A stretch of 64,000 nucleotides of DNA. Origin: Yamagishiella unicocca. Lineage: Eukaryota; Chlorophyta; Chlorophyceae; Chlamydomonadales; Volvocaceae. Positions 9,030 to 18,606 of the stretch are shown here, piece by piece (the stretch's first letter is position 1; each line of letters starts with the position of its first letter). The stretch is taken from assembly GCA_003116995.1 (NCBI GenBank), contig BDSL01000149.1, positions 62,001 to 126,000 on the forward strand, in the 5' to 3' direction. A program made the position numbers and the translations under genes. The notes below the pieces were generated by a model that worked only from the letters and a program-made list of their open reading frames with translations, had not been told where the DNA came from and did no database searches.

Positions 9030-9630
9030 CCTGCACGTTTGAATATCATCTCATATAATAGATGACAATTTCTTTAGCAAACGCACCCCTCTCTTTCTGA
9101 ATATCGTTGTCAAGAAGTATGTGTTACAGGGAGCCGCGATGTTTGTATGTAAAAAATCGTCCAAACACAGCCTCTCTGCTCGCCAACAGTTTATAGTAGT
9201 ATTCTCTCTTGCTCGTCTCTTGAGACACACAGTCGTTGCAATTTCGCGCAGCGTTAGTAAGATTCGATTGGATTCAATTGGATTCAAATGGATTCGAATG
9301 GATTCGAATGGATTCGATTGGATTCGATTGGATTCAAATGGATTCAAATAGATTCGATTGGATTCGACTGGATTCAAATGGATTCGACTGGATTCAAATG
9401 GATTCAAATGGATTCAATTGGATTCATTGTACAACAATCGCGCGATAAAAACTATAAATGATTGACCTTTTTTTTGACCTTTTTTGACCTTTTATTGACC
9501 TTTTACCATTAAGTATTATATTTTCATTTCGATCATACTCATAACTCTTGAACTCGATTCGCTACGCAATTCGCTCATCATTTAGAACTCGAATTACAAG
9601 ACAGACAAGCAGCACATCAGCATATCCAAG
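9030..9630. other. Intergenic gap of about 600 bp with repeats
   Basis: No supported gene. It contains the GGATTC decamer array (9258-9425) and then a TTTTGACC repeat near 9463-9500, followed by the leader of the gene at 9631. Open frames across the array only read the repeat and are not believed. Confidence 0.6.
9258..9425. repeat. Decamer tandem array GGATTCRAWT
   Basis: About 17 imperfect copies of a 10-bp unit such as GGATTCGATT, GGATTCAAAT and GGATTCGAAT. The 10-bp period matches about one helical turn, so the ATT/AAT blocks are in phase and might bend DNA; this is only an inference. Confidence 0.9.
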
Positions 9631-10284
9631 ATGAACACTCCTATGGTCGTCATGAACCATGTACTTACTGAGAAGTTTCGCGATTTCGAATCGGGCACGA
9701 AAGTGAATTTGGCTGTGGATTTGAGTGTAGGCATTATCAGTGTCTATAAGCAGGATGAGGAGGATGGTGGTGACTTCACCGCAATGGACTTCGTCCGCTT
9801 CGCGCGGGGGAGGGTGAAACACGCGTGGGGAACCAGTGTGGTGCCCCAGGGAATCATGGATGCCGTTGATGTCATTGACGTCACTGCTGAGGTCAAGGAG
9901 GTCAAGGAGGCCGAGGATGCCGAGGAGGCCGAGGATGCCGAGGAGGTCAAGGAGACCGAGGAGGCCGAGGAGGTCAAGGAGACCGAGGAGGTCAAGGAGA
10001 CCGAGGGGGTCGAGGGGGTCAAGGAGGCCGAGGATGCCGAGGAGGTCAAGGAGACCGAGGGGGTCAAGGAGACCGAGGAGGTCAAGGAGACCGAGGGGGT
10101 CATCAAGGAGACCGAGGGTGTCATCAATGTCACAGCGGAGACTGATGAGGTTACGTCGGATATTGAGATTACCAAAGAAGTCATGGTATTTGCAGACACG
10201 GCAAGGGGTCACAAACGCCGTGCTGTGGACGGTTACATTTTCCGTTCTCGTGGCAAATGGTTAGAGGAAGTGCTGCGGAAGTAG
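9631..10284 (+). CDS. Hypothetical protein with long acidic EVKETEE repeat, 217 aa
   Basis: An ordinary N-terminal part (residues 1-80, MNTPMVVMNHVLTEKFRDF) and C-terminal part (FADTARGHKRRAVDGYIFRSRGKW) flank about 80 residues built of EVKE, TEE and AEDAEE units. The DNA unit is GAGGTCAAGGAGACCGAG. Both antisense frames stay open through the array only because of the repeat. The tract is probably a disordered, highly charged linker, variable by replication slippage. No family recognised. Confidence 0.65.
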   Translation: MNTPMVVMNHVLTEKFRDFESGTKVNLAVDLSVGIISVYKQDEEDGGDFTAMDFVRFARGRVKHAWGTSVVPQGIMDAVDVIDVTAEVKEVKEAEDAEEAEDAEEVKETEEAEEVKETEEVKETEGVEGVKEAEDAEEVKETEGVKETEEVKETEGVIKETEGVINVTAETDEVTSDIEITKEVMVFADTARGHKRRAVDGYIFRSRGKWLEEVLRK

Positions 10285-10375
10285 GTAGCACATCACATCA
10301 TTGACACGATATGACACGATATGTATGTATTTTGTTGTTGATTTGTTGTTGACATCGTATCTATGTGTTGCGAAT

Positions 10376-11086
10376 CTAGTTGTTCGCTTCGCGGTGGACG
10401 CAGCGGACATCTGTCAGTGCCATATAGTGATTCTTGATGGCATCACTGTATTCGTGTAGGACAATAACAATCTCTGTCTCTTGAGGGTGCATCATATTGC
10501 CCCCGATGCGTCTCGCTTCTACGGGGCACATCTCCGTTCCAACACGTCGGGATGTAACGACGAGTTGGGTGATTCTAATGTTGAGCAGTATGCTAAGTAC
10601 GTGTATCTCAACTTCTCCACCATATAGCCTCTGATTGACGTCCACCAATGACGAAATGTAATGATCAATATCATCCTGTCCGACTGCATCTCGAACAATC
10701 AGTGTAGACCCGGGCATTAATGACAGCCAGTTTTCACGATAGAATTCGCATATGTTCGACAGCAGCACTTTTGCACCGAGCGCAATATCTTCGTATCCTA
10801 TACAACGTGCTACAGCACTATACAAGCAGTGTCCATCTCCCGGGACATCAACACGTTTTCCAAAGTACAGCTGATGCTGATCATCGATATAGTATGCAGG
10901 GGTCGTTTGATATGTAATAGACTCGTCATCATTAAATGGGTCATCGCTAGATGGGTCATCACTAGACTGACCATAATATTCGATAACATCCCACTCGCAT
11001 TCATGTATGGGAGGAGCAACACATTTTTGTTTTGCTGCTGCAATTGCAGCTAAACGAGGCGACCGTCGTGGTGAAGTGGTTATCAT
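10376..11086 (-). CDS. OTU-family cysteine protease (deubiquitinase-like)
   Basis: 236 residues. The OTU catalytic motif VPGDGHCLYSAVA has Asp84 and Cys87, and the matching C-terminal histidine is His220 in NHYMAL, in the normal OTU order and spacing. OTU proteins cleave ubiquitin or ubiquitin-like chains; in a virus the likely target is host ubiquitin signalling (inference). The N-terminal 60 residues are polar with a SSDDPSSDDP tract. An AAAATTGA motif lies 67 bp upstream, suggesting early expression. A second OTU-like gene is at 40202. Confidence 0.85.
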   Translation of the reverse strand: MITTSPRRSPRLAAIAAAKQKCVAPPIHECEWDVIEYYGQSSDDPSSDDPFNDDESITYQTTPAYYIDDQHQLYFGKRVDVPGDGHCLYSAVARCIGYEDIALGAKVLLSNICEFYRENWLSLMPGSTLIVRDAVGQDDIDHYISSLVDVNQRLYGGEVEIHVLSILLNIRITQLVVTSRRVGTEMCPVEARRIGGNMMHPQETEIVIVLHEYSDAIKNHYMALTDVRCVHREANN

Positions 11087-11153
11087 TGTTGTTGATTTTA
11101 CCGACTACGCTGACTCTTAACATCAATTGCAATCAATTGCAAACATACAGTAA

Positions 11154-11161
11154 TCAATTTT
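11154..11161 (-). promoter_or_regulatory. AAAATTGA early-promoter-like motif for the OTU gene
   Basis: Seen as TCAATTTT on the plus strand, 67 bp before the OTU start codon at 11086, inside AAAAAATTGATTACTG. Spacing matches the known mimivirus early-promoter range. Confidence 0.65.
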
Positions 11162-11284
11162 TTCGTTATTATTGTCATCAGTCAACAGTCATTATTATCA
11201 TCAGTTATCAGTCATTATTATCATCAGTTATCAGTCCTTATTATCATAGCGCACATGCCAATTATTCCAGATCTAAATTCCGGT

Positions 11285-11346
11285 CTTAGATCCAGGGCTA
11301 GATCCAGGGCTAGATCCAGGGCTAGATCCAGGGCTAGATCCAGAGT
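11285..11346. repeat. 12-bp tandem repeat GATCCAGGGCTA
   Basis: Five nearly perfect copies of a 12-bp unit in the divergent intergenic region between the OTU gene and the gene at 11462. Function unknown; a variable-number tract is likely. Confidence 0.9.
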
Positions 11347-11461
11347 ACGACAAATATACGACAGTCGTATTCTAAAAAATATGTTATATATGTAGTCCCT
11401 TGAAGTCCTTTAAGCGCATACGCCATTGTAGCATTCGTGTCAGATTCCCATAATCCTTGAA

Positions 11462-12856
11462 ATGGCTACATGCTCAGTTCCTCCACGTTATCATGTCCTA
11501 CAAATGAAACTGCGTTTAATGACGGAATGGACTCCTGGAGCGATACATAACTTTCATCGTTCTTTCCAGAGGAATTGGAGCTTTTTGACAGACAGGGTGT
11601 TTTCGAAGGACATTCCAGATGTATACGTAACTGATGTGAACGTTATCATGCGGAACTGCCTATACTACTACCTGGAGGTAGATGACTGCCCCGAGGATCT
11701 GATGATCGCGCTCGTGAAAATCATGCACATGGCAGCTTGCCTCGATGATTTGAGTGCAAGGAGCAATCAAATGTCGCAATACGCAGAAATACATATCAAC
11801 ATGTTGCAGACAACAAATTGGCGAGATCCAAACCGACTCCGTGAGAAGATAACAAGCAAGGGTCAGGCGATACGCGTCAGGATATTCCAGACATGGCAGG
11901 ATATCTTGACACCATCATGGATTAACATTTATCAGCAGCAGCAACAAATTAACATTTATCAGCAGGAGCAGCAACAAATTGACATTTATCAGCAGGAGCA
12001 GCAACAAATTGACATTTATCAGCAGCAGGCGGGTGGATCAATCATGGCGACAGACGCTCCTCCTCCACCATTGCAGTCGTCGTTGACGCTACAGCAGAAC
12101 CAGTGCGATGGACCGATGGTCTTTGAGGAGCTGCGACACGTGCGGGCTGGTGAGTACCCATGGAACACGAAGTTGGTATACATCGATGAGGTCGTCCAAG
12201 AGTATGCGGAAGGTTTGATGTACGGCGACCAAAAACTGACACCGCTATGCAAGCTAGAGGAGAAGTATGGACACCTTTGGCGAAAGCTGCCAACCACAAT
12301 GAATGGCAAGCAGCGCTGGAGTGAGAGGATGTACCTTATTCGTATGGTTGAGGAAACGTCCAAGATACAACGTGTCGCCTTACACCAAGCAGCAAAATTC
12401 TGGGCGGAGAAGCAGCTAATCATGTCGTGCAGCCTTGACAAGCTTCGCCAGTTCATGCGTGAGCTTGAAATGAATGGCCAGTTTGAAGGGTACGTGCAAC
12501 AGCGAGCGTATGTCGGCACTGATATGCCAAAGCCTACGTCCGGTCTTAAACGCCGCGCTGCCAGCACTGGAGAATCGCTGCACAATGGAGTATCAGCGGC
12601 TGCAGTCAGCATTGGTGCAGGTGTTGCACCGGTGCCTGTACTGATAGTGGACGGTGACAGCTCCATGCAGAAGCGGTGCAGGCATGATAGTGGTGCTGGT
12701 GACGGTTGTCATGTTGGCCACCCGAATGGAGCCCCCGCTGCACACCCCCAGGACCTGGGTGGATCGCTGTCTGCGGAAGCCCTCAACAAACTAAAAACTG
12801 CTTTTTTGAGATTCTATGAGGAGATGATGGCTGGGATTGGGGCTGAGGTGAGGTAG
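11462..12856 (+). CDS. Hypothetical protein with possible GCR1_C-type DNA-binding segment, 464 aa
   Basis: The N-terminal part is helical. At about residues 157-193 there is a repeat of units like INIYQQEQQQ, and a second globular part covers about 225-345. That part contains LTPLCKLEEKYGHLWRK and QRWSERMYLIRMVEE, a layout like the GCR1_C domain of fungal transcription activators, which also occurs in some giant viruses. The C-terminal 110 residues are low complexity. The GCR1_C call is tentative. If correct, the protein may bind DNA as a regulator. Confidence 0.55.
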   Translation: MATCSVPPRYHVLQMKLRLMTEWTPGAIHNFHRSFQRNWSFLTDRVFSKDIPDVYVTDVNVIMRNCLYYYLEVDDCPEDLMIALVKIMHMAACLDDLSARSNQMSQYAEIHINMLQTTNWRDPNRLREKITSKGQAIRVRIFQTWQDILTPSWINIYQQQQQINIYQQEQQQIDIYQQEQQQIDIYQQQAGGSIMATDAPPPPLQSSLTLQQNQCDGPMVFEELRHVRAGEYPWNTKLVYIDEVVQEYAEGLMYGDQKLTPLCKLEEKYGHLWRKLPTTMNGKQRWSERMYLIRMVEETSKIQRVALHQAAKFWAEKQLIMSCSLDKLRQFMRELEMNGQFEGYVQQRAYVGTDMPKPTSGLKRRAASTGESLHNGVSAAAVSIGAGVAPVPVLIVDGDSSMQKRCRHDSGAGDGCHVGHPNGAPAAHPQDLGGSLSAEALNKLKTAFLRFYEEMMAGIGAEVR

Positions 12857-12879
12857 GCTACTAAATCAGAGGTTTGGTA

Positions 12880-13000
12880 TCATTGGTTGGCTACAGTCAT
12901 TGTTGACTACAGTGATTGACTACCAGTCATTGTTGGCTACGGCGATTGACTACCAGTCATTGTTGACTACAGTTATTGGCTACAGTGATTGACTACAGTT
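12880..13000. repeat. Diverged repeat GATTGACTACCAGTCATTGTTGGCTAC
   Basis: About five imperfect copies of CAGTCATTGTTG / GATTGACTAC lie between the stop codon at 12856 and the convergent primase-helicase gene. No gene is seen here. Confidence 0.75.
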
Positions 13001-13106
13001 CTCTAGTATGTGTGTCTGATATGTGTATGGTGAAAATGAATGCATATCCTATTATACGCATGGGAGACATTCTGGGTTTGCAACAGAGTGTTATTACAGA
13101 GTGTTA

Positions 13107-16100
13107 TTACATGTCTATTCCGGCTCCGATGAAGGGTATTGGGGTCTCATCTTCATTGTTGTAAGCATTGAACCTGTCGCGCAACATGTACCCTTCCCAG
13201 CATGAATCGCCAGACCGCTGGACGGGCTTGCCCAGTGCCCGATCAAGGTACTTTTGAAGATCCCGTCGCTTTGGGGATTTGACAGGGATATTGTCCTGTT
13301 TGAGCCAGGCCTTGAATTCGTTGAAAGCATCCATTGATGAAAGGTACACTTTTGATGAGTCTGCCGGCGCCTTCTCAATACACGAGTCGATGAAATCAGC
13401 GTAGTGGTCATTCTGTTTCTGGTACTCGCGCGTACACTCGGTAACATCATCTGGCTCGATTAACTTTTTGCTTGCATATCGTGTCTTGTAATATTCAACC
13501 AGCATCGACATGAACGGCTCCTTCCAGTCATCCAATTTCTGGGCCAACTCAGAATTCATGGGGAATTCATTCTCTGCAATTGGCCGCTCTACAAACTTGC
13601 TGGTGAAATTAACGACACGGATCCGTCGCCACGTCCCACCGTCATCACTTGGCACGTTGGGTAGATGGTTGCACAACAAGGCGATGTGCCATTGCGGCTT
13701 GAACTCAACAGGCTCCTTGTAAAGTGCACGTGCCTGGACCTTGTCACCCCCTGTCAGCTCCTTAAGAAGACCTATATTCAATCGCTCATCTTCTGATGGC
13801 TCTTGAAGACATGCAAACCGACGACCCTTAGCACGTGCAATCTCGGACGTCGCCGAGTTACTAGCAGCACGTTTTTGTGTGAGTAAGGTCACGGGAAACT
13901 TGCAAGTGTAGTCTCCCAGCGCCTTGTCATAGAGTTCAACGCATTTAGACTTGCCATTGGAATTATGTGTAACGGTGAAATCGCCTAGTAGGTAGCGTCC
14001 ATTGTCTGTAAGCTCGAACCCAAAGAAATCTGCTCCAGTCACACGGTAAATGGCGAAGGATGATGTCTCATTCTCCGAGATGCTGACTCCTCCCACGTCA
14101 TGTGCGCCCATCAACACATTGGCTGTGTATCCAACTGAACGAGCGATGTGTGCAATATCATGTGCTGCTTGTTCATCCTCCTTCGATACCATGACAAACA
14201 TTGGTTGTGACAGCCGCTCTGGCAGAGGGGGGTCTTCAGTAGCATCATTCAAAGACATCAAGCCATTCAGAAAGATGCGCCTCTCTTGGACAGAGGCGAA
14301 CCGCAGTTGACGATATGACCCCGACTCGTCTGGAGGAGCTGACTCGTCTGCAACCATCTCATCAGGAGCTACTATTGTCGCATCTGAAAAATCTCGTGTC
14401 GTCGTATCAGCAGCAGACGACCATTCGATGGCAATGGCTGGATGAAATAAGTGAAGCCCGTCCGTGATTAGGTCTATGTTAGACTCTCTAAGAAGCAAAT
14501 AGTCCATGACGCTCAAGTCGATAACTTCATCAGGGAGCAGGACCTCGCCGGTTTCCAATAATCGCAATGATTCAGCGTATCGAGAAGCAATTTCTAGGCT
14601 GGTGAATAGCTCTTTGCATCCAATATACTTCATTGGTCGATCAGGAGTATACCGGTACTTCTCCAACCAGGACACAATGTAGACACCCTCGTGTTCCTTA
14701 CTGTCAGTTATCTGTATAATGTCCCTGGTAGATTTCAAAGTCAAGATATGCTGACTGTTGACTTCAAACGTTGTGTCACTGTTATGAGATTTAACTCGCC
14801 ACATGTTGTTGTCATGACCACGGAAGAGGCGTGTGACATGTCGCGGCATTCCGTCATCACCTACTAGAACATCTCCTACGCACACATTCTCGACATCCTT
14901 GACCGTTCCATCTGCCACGAGGATCTTTGTGCCGGCGGCGTGACACCCACTGCCAGTCCAGATATGGAAGCGCTCCTCACGTGTATATCCAGAAAGGAAC
15001 GATGACAGTAGTGTAAGGACATACTCGCGGACCGTCTCCTTTGGGAGAACTTGCGACCAAAATGCCTTGATATCAGCCAGACATGGCATGTCATCTGAGT
15101 AAGGCAGGTAATTGATGCCAGTGGTGTAGCTAATGTAGTCATCTGGTCGGCCCTCCCGGAATTCGAAGCTTTCTAAGTCATATACACCATTGATGAAGCC
15201 GATGAGTCCGCAGTTAGAGTCAAGCTTCTCTTCGAATTTTTCGTGATAGAATAGTTCACAACACTCCTTAATGATGTTGTCTTTAAAGGATGTTGTCTTT
15301 AGCTTCATTGCGATCGCGTTGAGTTTGTTAACGGTGTCTGTGTGGTTTTTGTTTTCTGTCTCGTTGTCTGTGGTGGTTGCGGCCTGCTGATGATGAAGAG
15401 CGCGTTGCTGGTACTCCTTGGCCACAGACTCCGATAGATGGCGACGCAGCGAGCACGCAGAGTCGGAGTTGTGCCAGCGATGATCCCTGAACTCATACCA
15501 TGTACGGTTTCGAATGGATGCACACACATATTCGTAGCGGTACATTTGGTGGACCACACGAGCGATGTCATAATGTGTTCCTGATACGGACTTCTGAATG
15601 AGCTCTGAGAGGTCTGTGCGGATGATCTCCCTGTAGCGCTCCGGACTGTCCTTTCGTGCCCACATGTGCAGCGTGCCCATGCCCAGGCCGCCAGTCTTCA
15701 TGTGCGCCCAAAGGCGAGCGCACTCGCCTTCCACATACTTGGGTGATTTGCGAGACATGGTGATCCACGTATCCAACAGGCGATGATCGATGTTACGCAG
15801 ACACCAACCCAATCGTACCCAGTCATTGTATGTGTCCACACGGTCCGGATTTAAGATGTCCACAAGCCTAGCCACAAGCTCCAGGTTGTCACATATGTTG
15901 TTGACCATGCTGGGTGTGTTCGCCATAACCGTCTGAAGGAGCTCCTTCTTCCTACGTCTGTCCTCCATCTGGTTCTCAAGGTCGTGGACCTCGTTTTGCT
16001 TGCTTGCACGGATAGGAGTCTCACTGCTTTCAAACTTATTTCGGATCGACAACAACTCTGCGAGATCCTCACGGCTCTTGGACGATGATGCATCCATGAC

Positions 16101-16949
16101 CTCGTGTGTGACATCAGTTATATCACTCGTAGCGACTGAATAGCGCAGCACGCGCGTAACAAGGTAGGGTGTGCCACCTGGTTTCTTGCTGCCATACATC
16201 AACCAGTTATTACGCTCGATGACGGACTCGTCGAACACGTCCTCGATGCGATTCGTCAATGGCATGGATCCCAAGACACCATCGATATGTTTGAGGACTT
16301 CCTGCCGCACGAGGTATTGAATGGATGGTCGAGTCACGACGCCAGGTATCTCGAAGTGAAGCCCGTCCTTGATACTGGTCTTCACGTGCACAGGGTCTGT
16401 TTTTTCGAGGACGTAGACATCGAATGACTCCTTGTCAATGTATTGCGAGAGGTACATCGAGTATAGCTTGACGAATTTTTCGATTATTGAAGGTGTATAC
16501 CAGCGTTTCGGGGTTGTGATAATGGAAGAAGTATTATCTGTCGATGCCAAACCCAGAGGAGGGAGAATAGCCGACGGGAGTGGAGTCGGACTCTGAGTGG
16601 GAGTCCAGGATGACATTGAGAAACGAAAGTCTAAGTCAATGACGACGGGACCGATCACTCTGTGCTTTTCTGTTAGATAGAGATCCTCGCCCTTACTCAA
16701 TGCGAGCTTGTACAGAGCCCAGAAGTTATCCATATGATCACCGGGGATGTAAAATGCACCCGATGGGCGGGAAAACGCCGTATGTGTAAAATCACATCCT
16801 TTCTCAACTCGGAACTGAAGGAGAAAATGGTACAGACCCGAGTTCGGCTTGTTAGACAGCATTGGTGTCACAGTACTACCTGACACCGTTGATGTAACAG
16901 TGTCACCTTGTGCATGAGCGTGAGCATCGATGTTTGCTGATGGCCCCAT
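13107..16949 (-). CDS. D5-type primase-helicase with in-frame intein
   Basis: 1280-residue precursor, about 952 residues after intein removal. N-terminal AEP primase part: IDLDFRF with the acidic pair at Asp105/Asp107, and GLHFEIPG near residue 178. A linker and D5_N region follow, then a superfamily 3 helicase. Walker A GSG-SNGKS is split by the intein after residue 668; the later LQEPSED and LLCNHLPNVPSDDGGTWRR motifs are present. It is the replicative helicase-primase of nucleocytoviruses, loading and unwinding at forks. The start MGPSANIDAHAHAQ is the first ATG after an AT-rich spacer. Activity depends on splicing. Confidence 0.95.
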   Translation of the reverse strand: MGPSANIDAHAHAQGDTVTSTVSGSTVTPMLSNKPNSGLYHFLLQFRVEKGCDFTHTAFSRPSGAFYIPGDHMDNFWALYKLALSKGEDLYLTEKHRVIGPVVIDLDFRFSMSSWTPTQSPTPLPSAILPPLGLASTDNTSSIITTPKRWYTPSIIEKFVKLYSMYLSQYIDKESFDVYVLEKTDPVHVKTSIKDGLHFEIPGVVTRPSIQYLVRQEVLKHIDGVLGSMPLTNRIEDVFDESVIERNNWLMYGSKKPGGTPYLVTRVLRYSVATSDITDVTHEVMDASSSKSREDLAELLSIRNKFESSETPIRASKQNEVHDLENQMEDRRRKKELLQTVMANTPSMVNNICDNLELVARLVDILNPDRVDTYNDWVRLGWCLRNIDHRLLDTWITMSRKSPKYVEGECARLWAHMKTGGLGMGTLHMWARKDSPERYREIIRTDLSELIQKSVSGTHYDIARVVHQMYRYEYVCASIRNRTWYEFRDHRWHNSDSACSLRRHLSESVAKEYQQRALHHQQAATTTDNETENKNHTDTVNKLNAIAMKLKTTSFKDNIIKECCELFYHEKFEEKLDSNCGLIGFINGVYDLESFEFREGRPDDYISYTTGINYLPYSDDMPCLADIKAFWSQVLPKETVREYVLTLLSSFLSGYTREERFHIWTGSGCHAAGTKILVADGTVKDVENVCVGDVLVGDDGMPRHVTRLFRGHDNNMWRVKSHNSDTTFEVNSQHILTLKSTRDIIQITDSKEHEGVYIVSWLEKYRYTPDRPMKYIGCKELFTSLEIASRYAESLRLLETGEVLLPDEVIDLSVMDYLLLRESNIDLITDGLHLFHPAIAIEWSSAADTTTRDFSDATIVAPDEMVADESAPPDESGSYRQLRFASVQERRIFLNGLMSLNDATEDPPLPERLSQPMFVMVSKEDEQAAHDIAHIARSVGYTANVLMGAHDVGGVSISENETSSFAIYRVTGADFFGFELTDNGRYLLGDFTVTHNSNGKSKCVELYDKALGDYTCKFPVTLLTQKRAASNSATSEIARAKGRRFACLQEPSEDERLNIGLLKELTGGDKVQARALYKEPVEFKPQWHIALLCNHLPNVPSDDGGTWRRIRVVNFTSKFVERPIAENEFPMNSELAQKLDDWKEPFMSMLVEYYKTRYASKKLIEPDDVTECTREYQKQNDHYADFIDSCIEKAPADSSKVYLSSMDAFNEFKAWLKQDNIPVKSPKRRDLQKYLDRALGKPVQRSGDSCWEGYMLRDRFNAYNNEDETPIPFIGAGIDM
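13962..14945 (-). mobile_element. Intein, 328 residues, in the Walker A loop of the primase-helicase
   Basis: Residues 669-996 of the precursor. It starts with Cys (CHAAGTKILVADGTVKDV, block A), has the block-B-like NSQHILTL, and ends with FTVTHN followed by extein Ser (blocks F and G). The flanks read GSG and SNGKS, which join to an intact P-loop. The middle 200 residues hold one LAGLIDADG-like vestige (RRIFLNGLMSLND, about residue 890) without a clear second motif, so the homing endonuclease is probably dead or degenerate. Splicing residues look intact. Confidence 0.92.
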
Positions 16950-17376
16950 ATTATGTACTACTAACTGACATTCTTTTAAGGGACTTTACAGATCATAGAC
17001 GTTACCGTTTCGCAGAGTGAAACTGCGATCTTATATATACAAAAGCGTGTATAATTTATATGTTTTGACTTGCACACTCAACTTGCACACTCAACTTGCA
17101 CACTCAACAAATATTGCATATTATAATTGCAGATTCAAATTGTCACCGAGGATTTGAATTTGTCACCGAGGATTCCATAGAGGAGGAAGAAGGGTCTGAA
17201 TCCCAACTAGACAGCCACGGCAGTGTACAACTTCAGTATTTCAAAAATTTCGAATCATCGATACAAATATTATATATCAATGATTTGAACAACATACAAT
17301 AAATGTCCCTCATCACCGAATACGTATTCCTTAACTGCAGAGGCAAGTCCCCATCTTCAGATGCGAGTCTCTAAGG
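16950..17376. other. Intergenic gap of 427 bp
   Basis: No convincing gene. It holds an ACTTGCACACTCA triple repeat (about 17069-17105) and a TTGTCACCGAGGAT direct repeat (17141 and 17162). A 68-codon open frame at 17096 runs through these repeats and is not believed. The region must contain the divergent promoters for the primase-helicase and the gene at 17377. Confidence 0.55.
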
Positions 17377-17844
17377 ATGTATCAAAATGGTCTGACATTA
17401 TCACCACGTTTGGATCGATGTGCTCCGCCACCAACAACAACAATTCGAATGGGGCAGGGGAAGAGACAGATCATCATGCAAGCGATGAAGGCAACCCGAG
17501 TCGAGGCACCCCTCCAAAATATCATTCTGGTTAAAGCAGTTGTGCCATCGGCTCCAGTCATCATTGAGAAGAGTGGTGATATTGACAGCTACCGTTATTA
17601 TTGCAATCGGAACATCCAGGAATATGGTCAGCTTGACAATGCGATTTTTGTTTCCCTCTTGACGTGTGGATTTGCGACAGGAGCATTAATGTCTCTATTC
17701 ATCTCCTCACTAGGAGACATGGAGAGCATACAATTGCTTGTCAATTTCTCCATATTCCTAATCGTTGGTGGTGGAATTGGCATGGTGTGTGTAGTTTATG
17801 GCGCATATCGAGTGGCCATGGACACGCGAAGCAATGGACGATAA
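17377..17844 (+). CDS. Membrane protein with two transmembrane segments, 155 aa
   Basis: A polar N-terminal half is followed by two hydrophobic helices: IFVSLLTCGFATGALMSLF (about residues 90-108) and a FSIFLIVGGGIGMVCVVYGA segment (about 123-142). No signal peptide. The start is uncertain: ATGs at 17377 and further in at 17449 or 17476 are all possible. Likely a virion-membrane or host-membrane protein; family not recognised. Confidence 0.6.
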   Translation: MYQNGLTLSPRLDRCAPPPTTTIRMGQGKRQIIMQAMKATRVEAPLQNIILVKAVVPSAPVIIEKSGDIDSYRYYCNRNIQEYGQLDNAIFVSLLTCGFATGALMSLFISSLGDMESIQLLVNFSIFLIVGGGIGMVCVVYGAYRVAMDTRSNGR

Positions 17845-18606
17845 GTTGTCTACTCACGATAATTCTTGTAAAGTTAATCTCAGGCGTTGTCACAACAGCA
17901 AAGCAACGCATGTCAGGGAGCCGCCTCATTCAGGCCCATAATTTACTCATTCGCTTGCTGCGGCTATATACGCCGAATGTACATAAGTGTGAGAGGAATG
18001 AATAAAATGGATGATACAAATGGAAATGAAACATTAGTTCGACAAATTTGTTAACACCAAGTCCATGGCTTACACTCAGCGTTGTGCCCGTATTAACTAA
18101 ACCTTAAGTTTGTTTTACAAATTGATTTAAGGGTCTATCATTACGGGCACAACGCTGCTTACACTAATGCCTCAGTCTTGATACAAAATATTGTTATAAG
18201 GTGAAATAAAGATGTTCAATTAATAGTGTTATTTACGCGACCTGATATATGAAAAAATATAATCATATGATGCGTCATGAAGAAGTGGAAAAGAATGTGA
18301 GGCAGACCACTCCGCATGTAAACATATACGTTGATTAGACCCAAATCTGACATCGTACCAACTCTTACAGTAGTAAAGCCAAATGATACCGCAAGCTCAA
18401 ACTCACCCTCGTTGTGGAAACGACTGTGTGATTCTCATTCTTGATTTTTGTTTATTTGTTGGTCAAAGATCGTCAAAGATCGTCAACAATCAATCTGGAC
18501 ACACGAATGATATCAACGAATCAATCATATCAAACGATATCAAATACAAAAAATAAGTAGGAGTAACTATTAACAATTACAACATACCCCTGCTCAGGGG
18601 ACAACA
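17845..18606. other. Intergenic gap of 762 bp
   Basis: No supported gene. It contains the best-preserved MITE copy (18077-18157), GATCGTCAA repeats near 18465-18490 and an AT-rich leader before the kinase gene. Open frames here are short and overlap each other. Confidence 0.6.
18077..18157 (+). mobile_element. MITE, copy 3, intact with perfect 8-bp target duplication
   Basis: 81-bp element with 16-bp perfect terminal inverted repeats CAGCGTTGTGCCCGTA. It is flanked by CTTACACT on both sides (18069-18076 and 18158-18165). An 8-bp duplication plus CAGNG-type termini are features of hAT-superfamily transposons. No transposase fits in the element, so it is non-autonomous. Confidence 0.92.

Noticed and set aside
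9562..10212. Long minus-strand frame of LGLLDLLG repeats opposite the EVKETEE gene
   Set aside because: Antisense reading of the same 18-bp repeat. The plus strand has ordinary sequence at both ends and a proper start.
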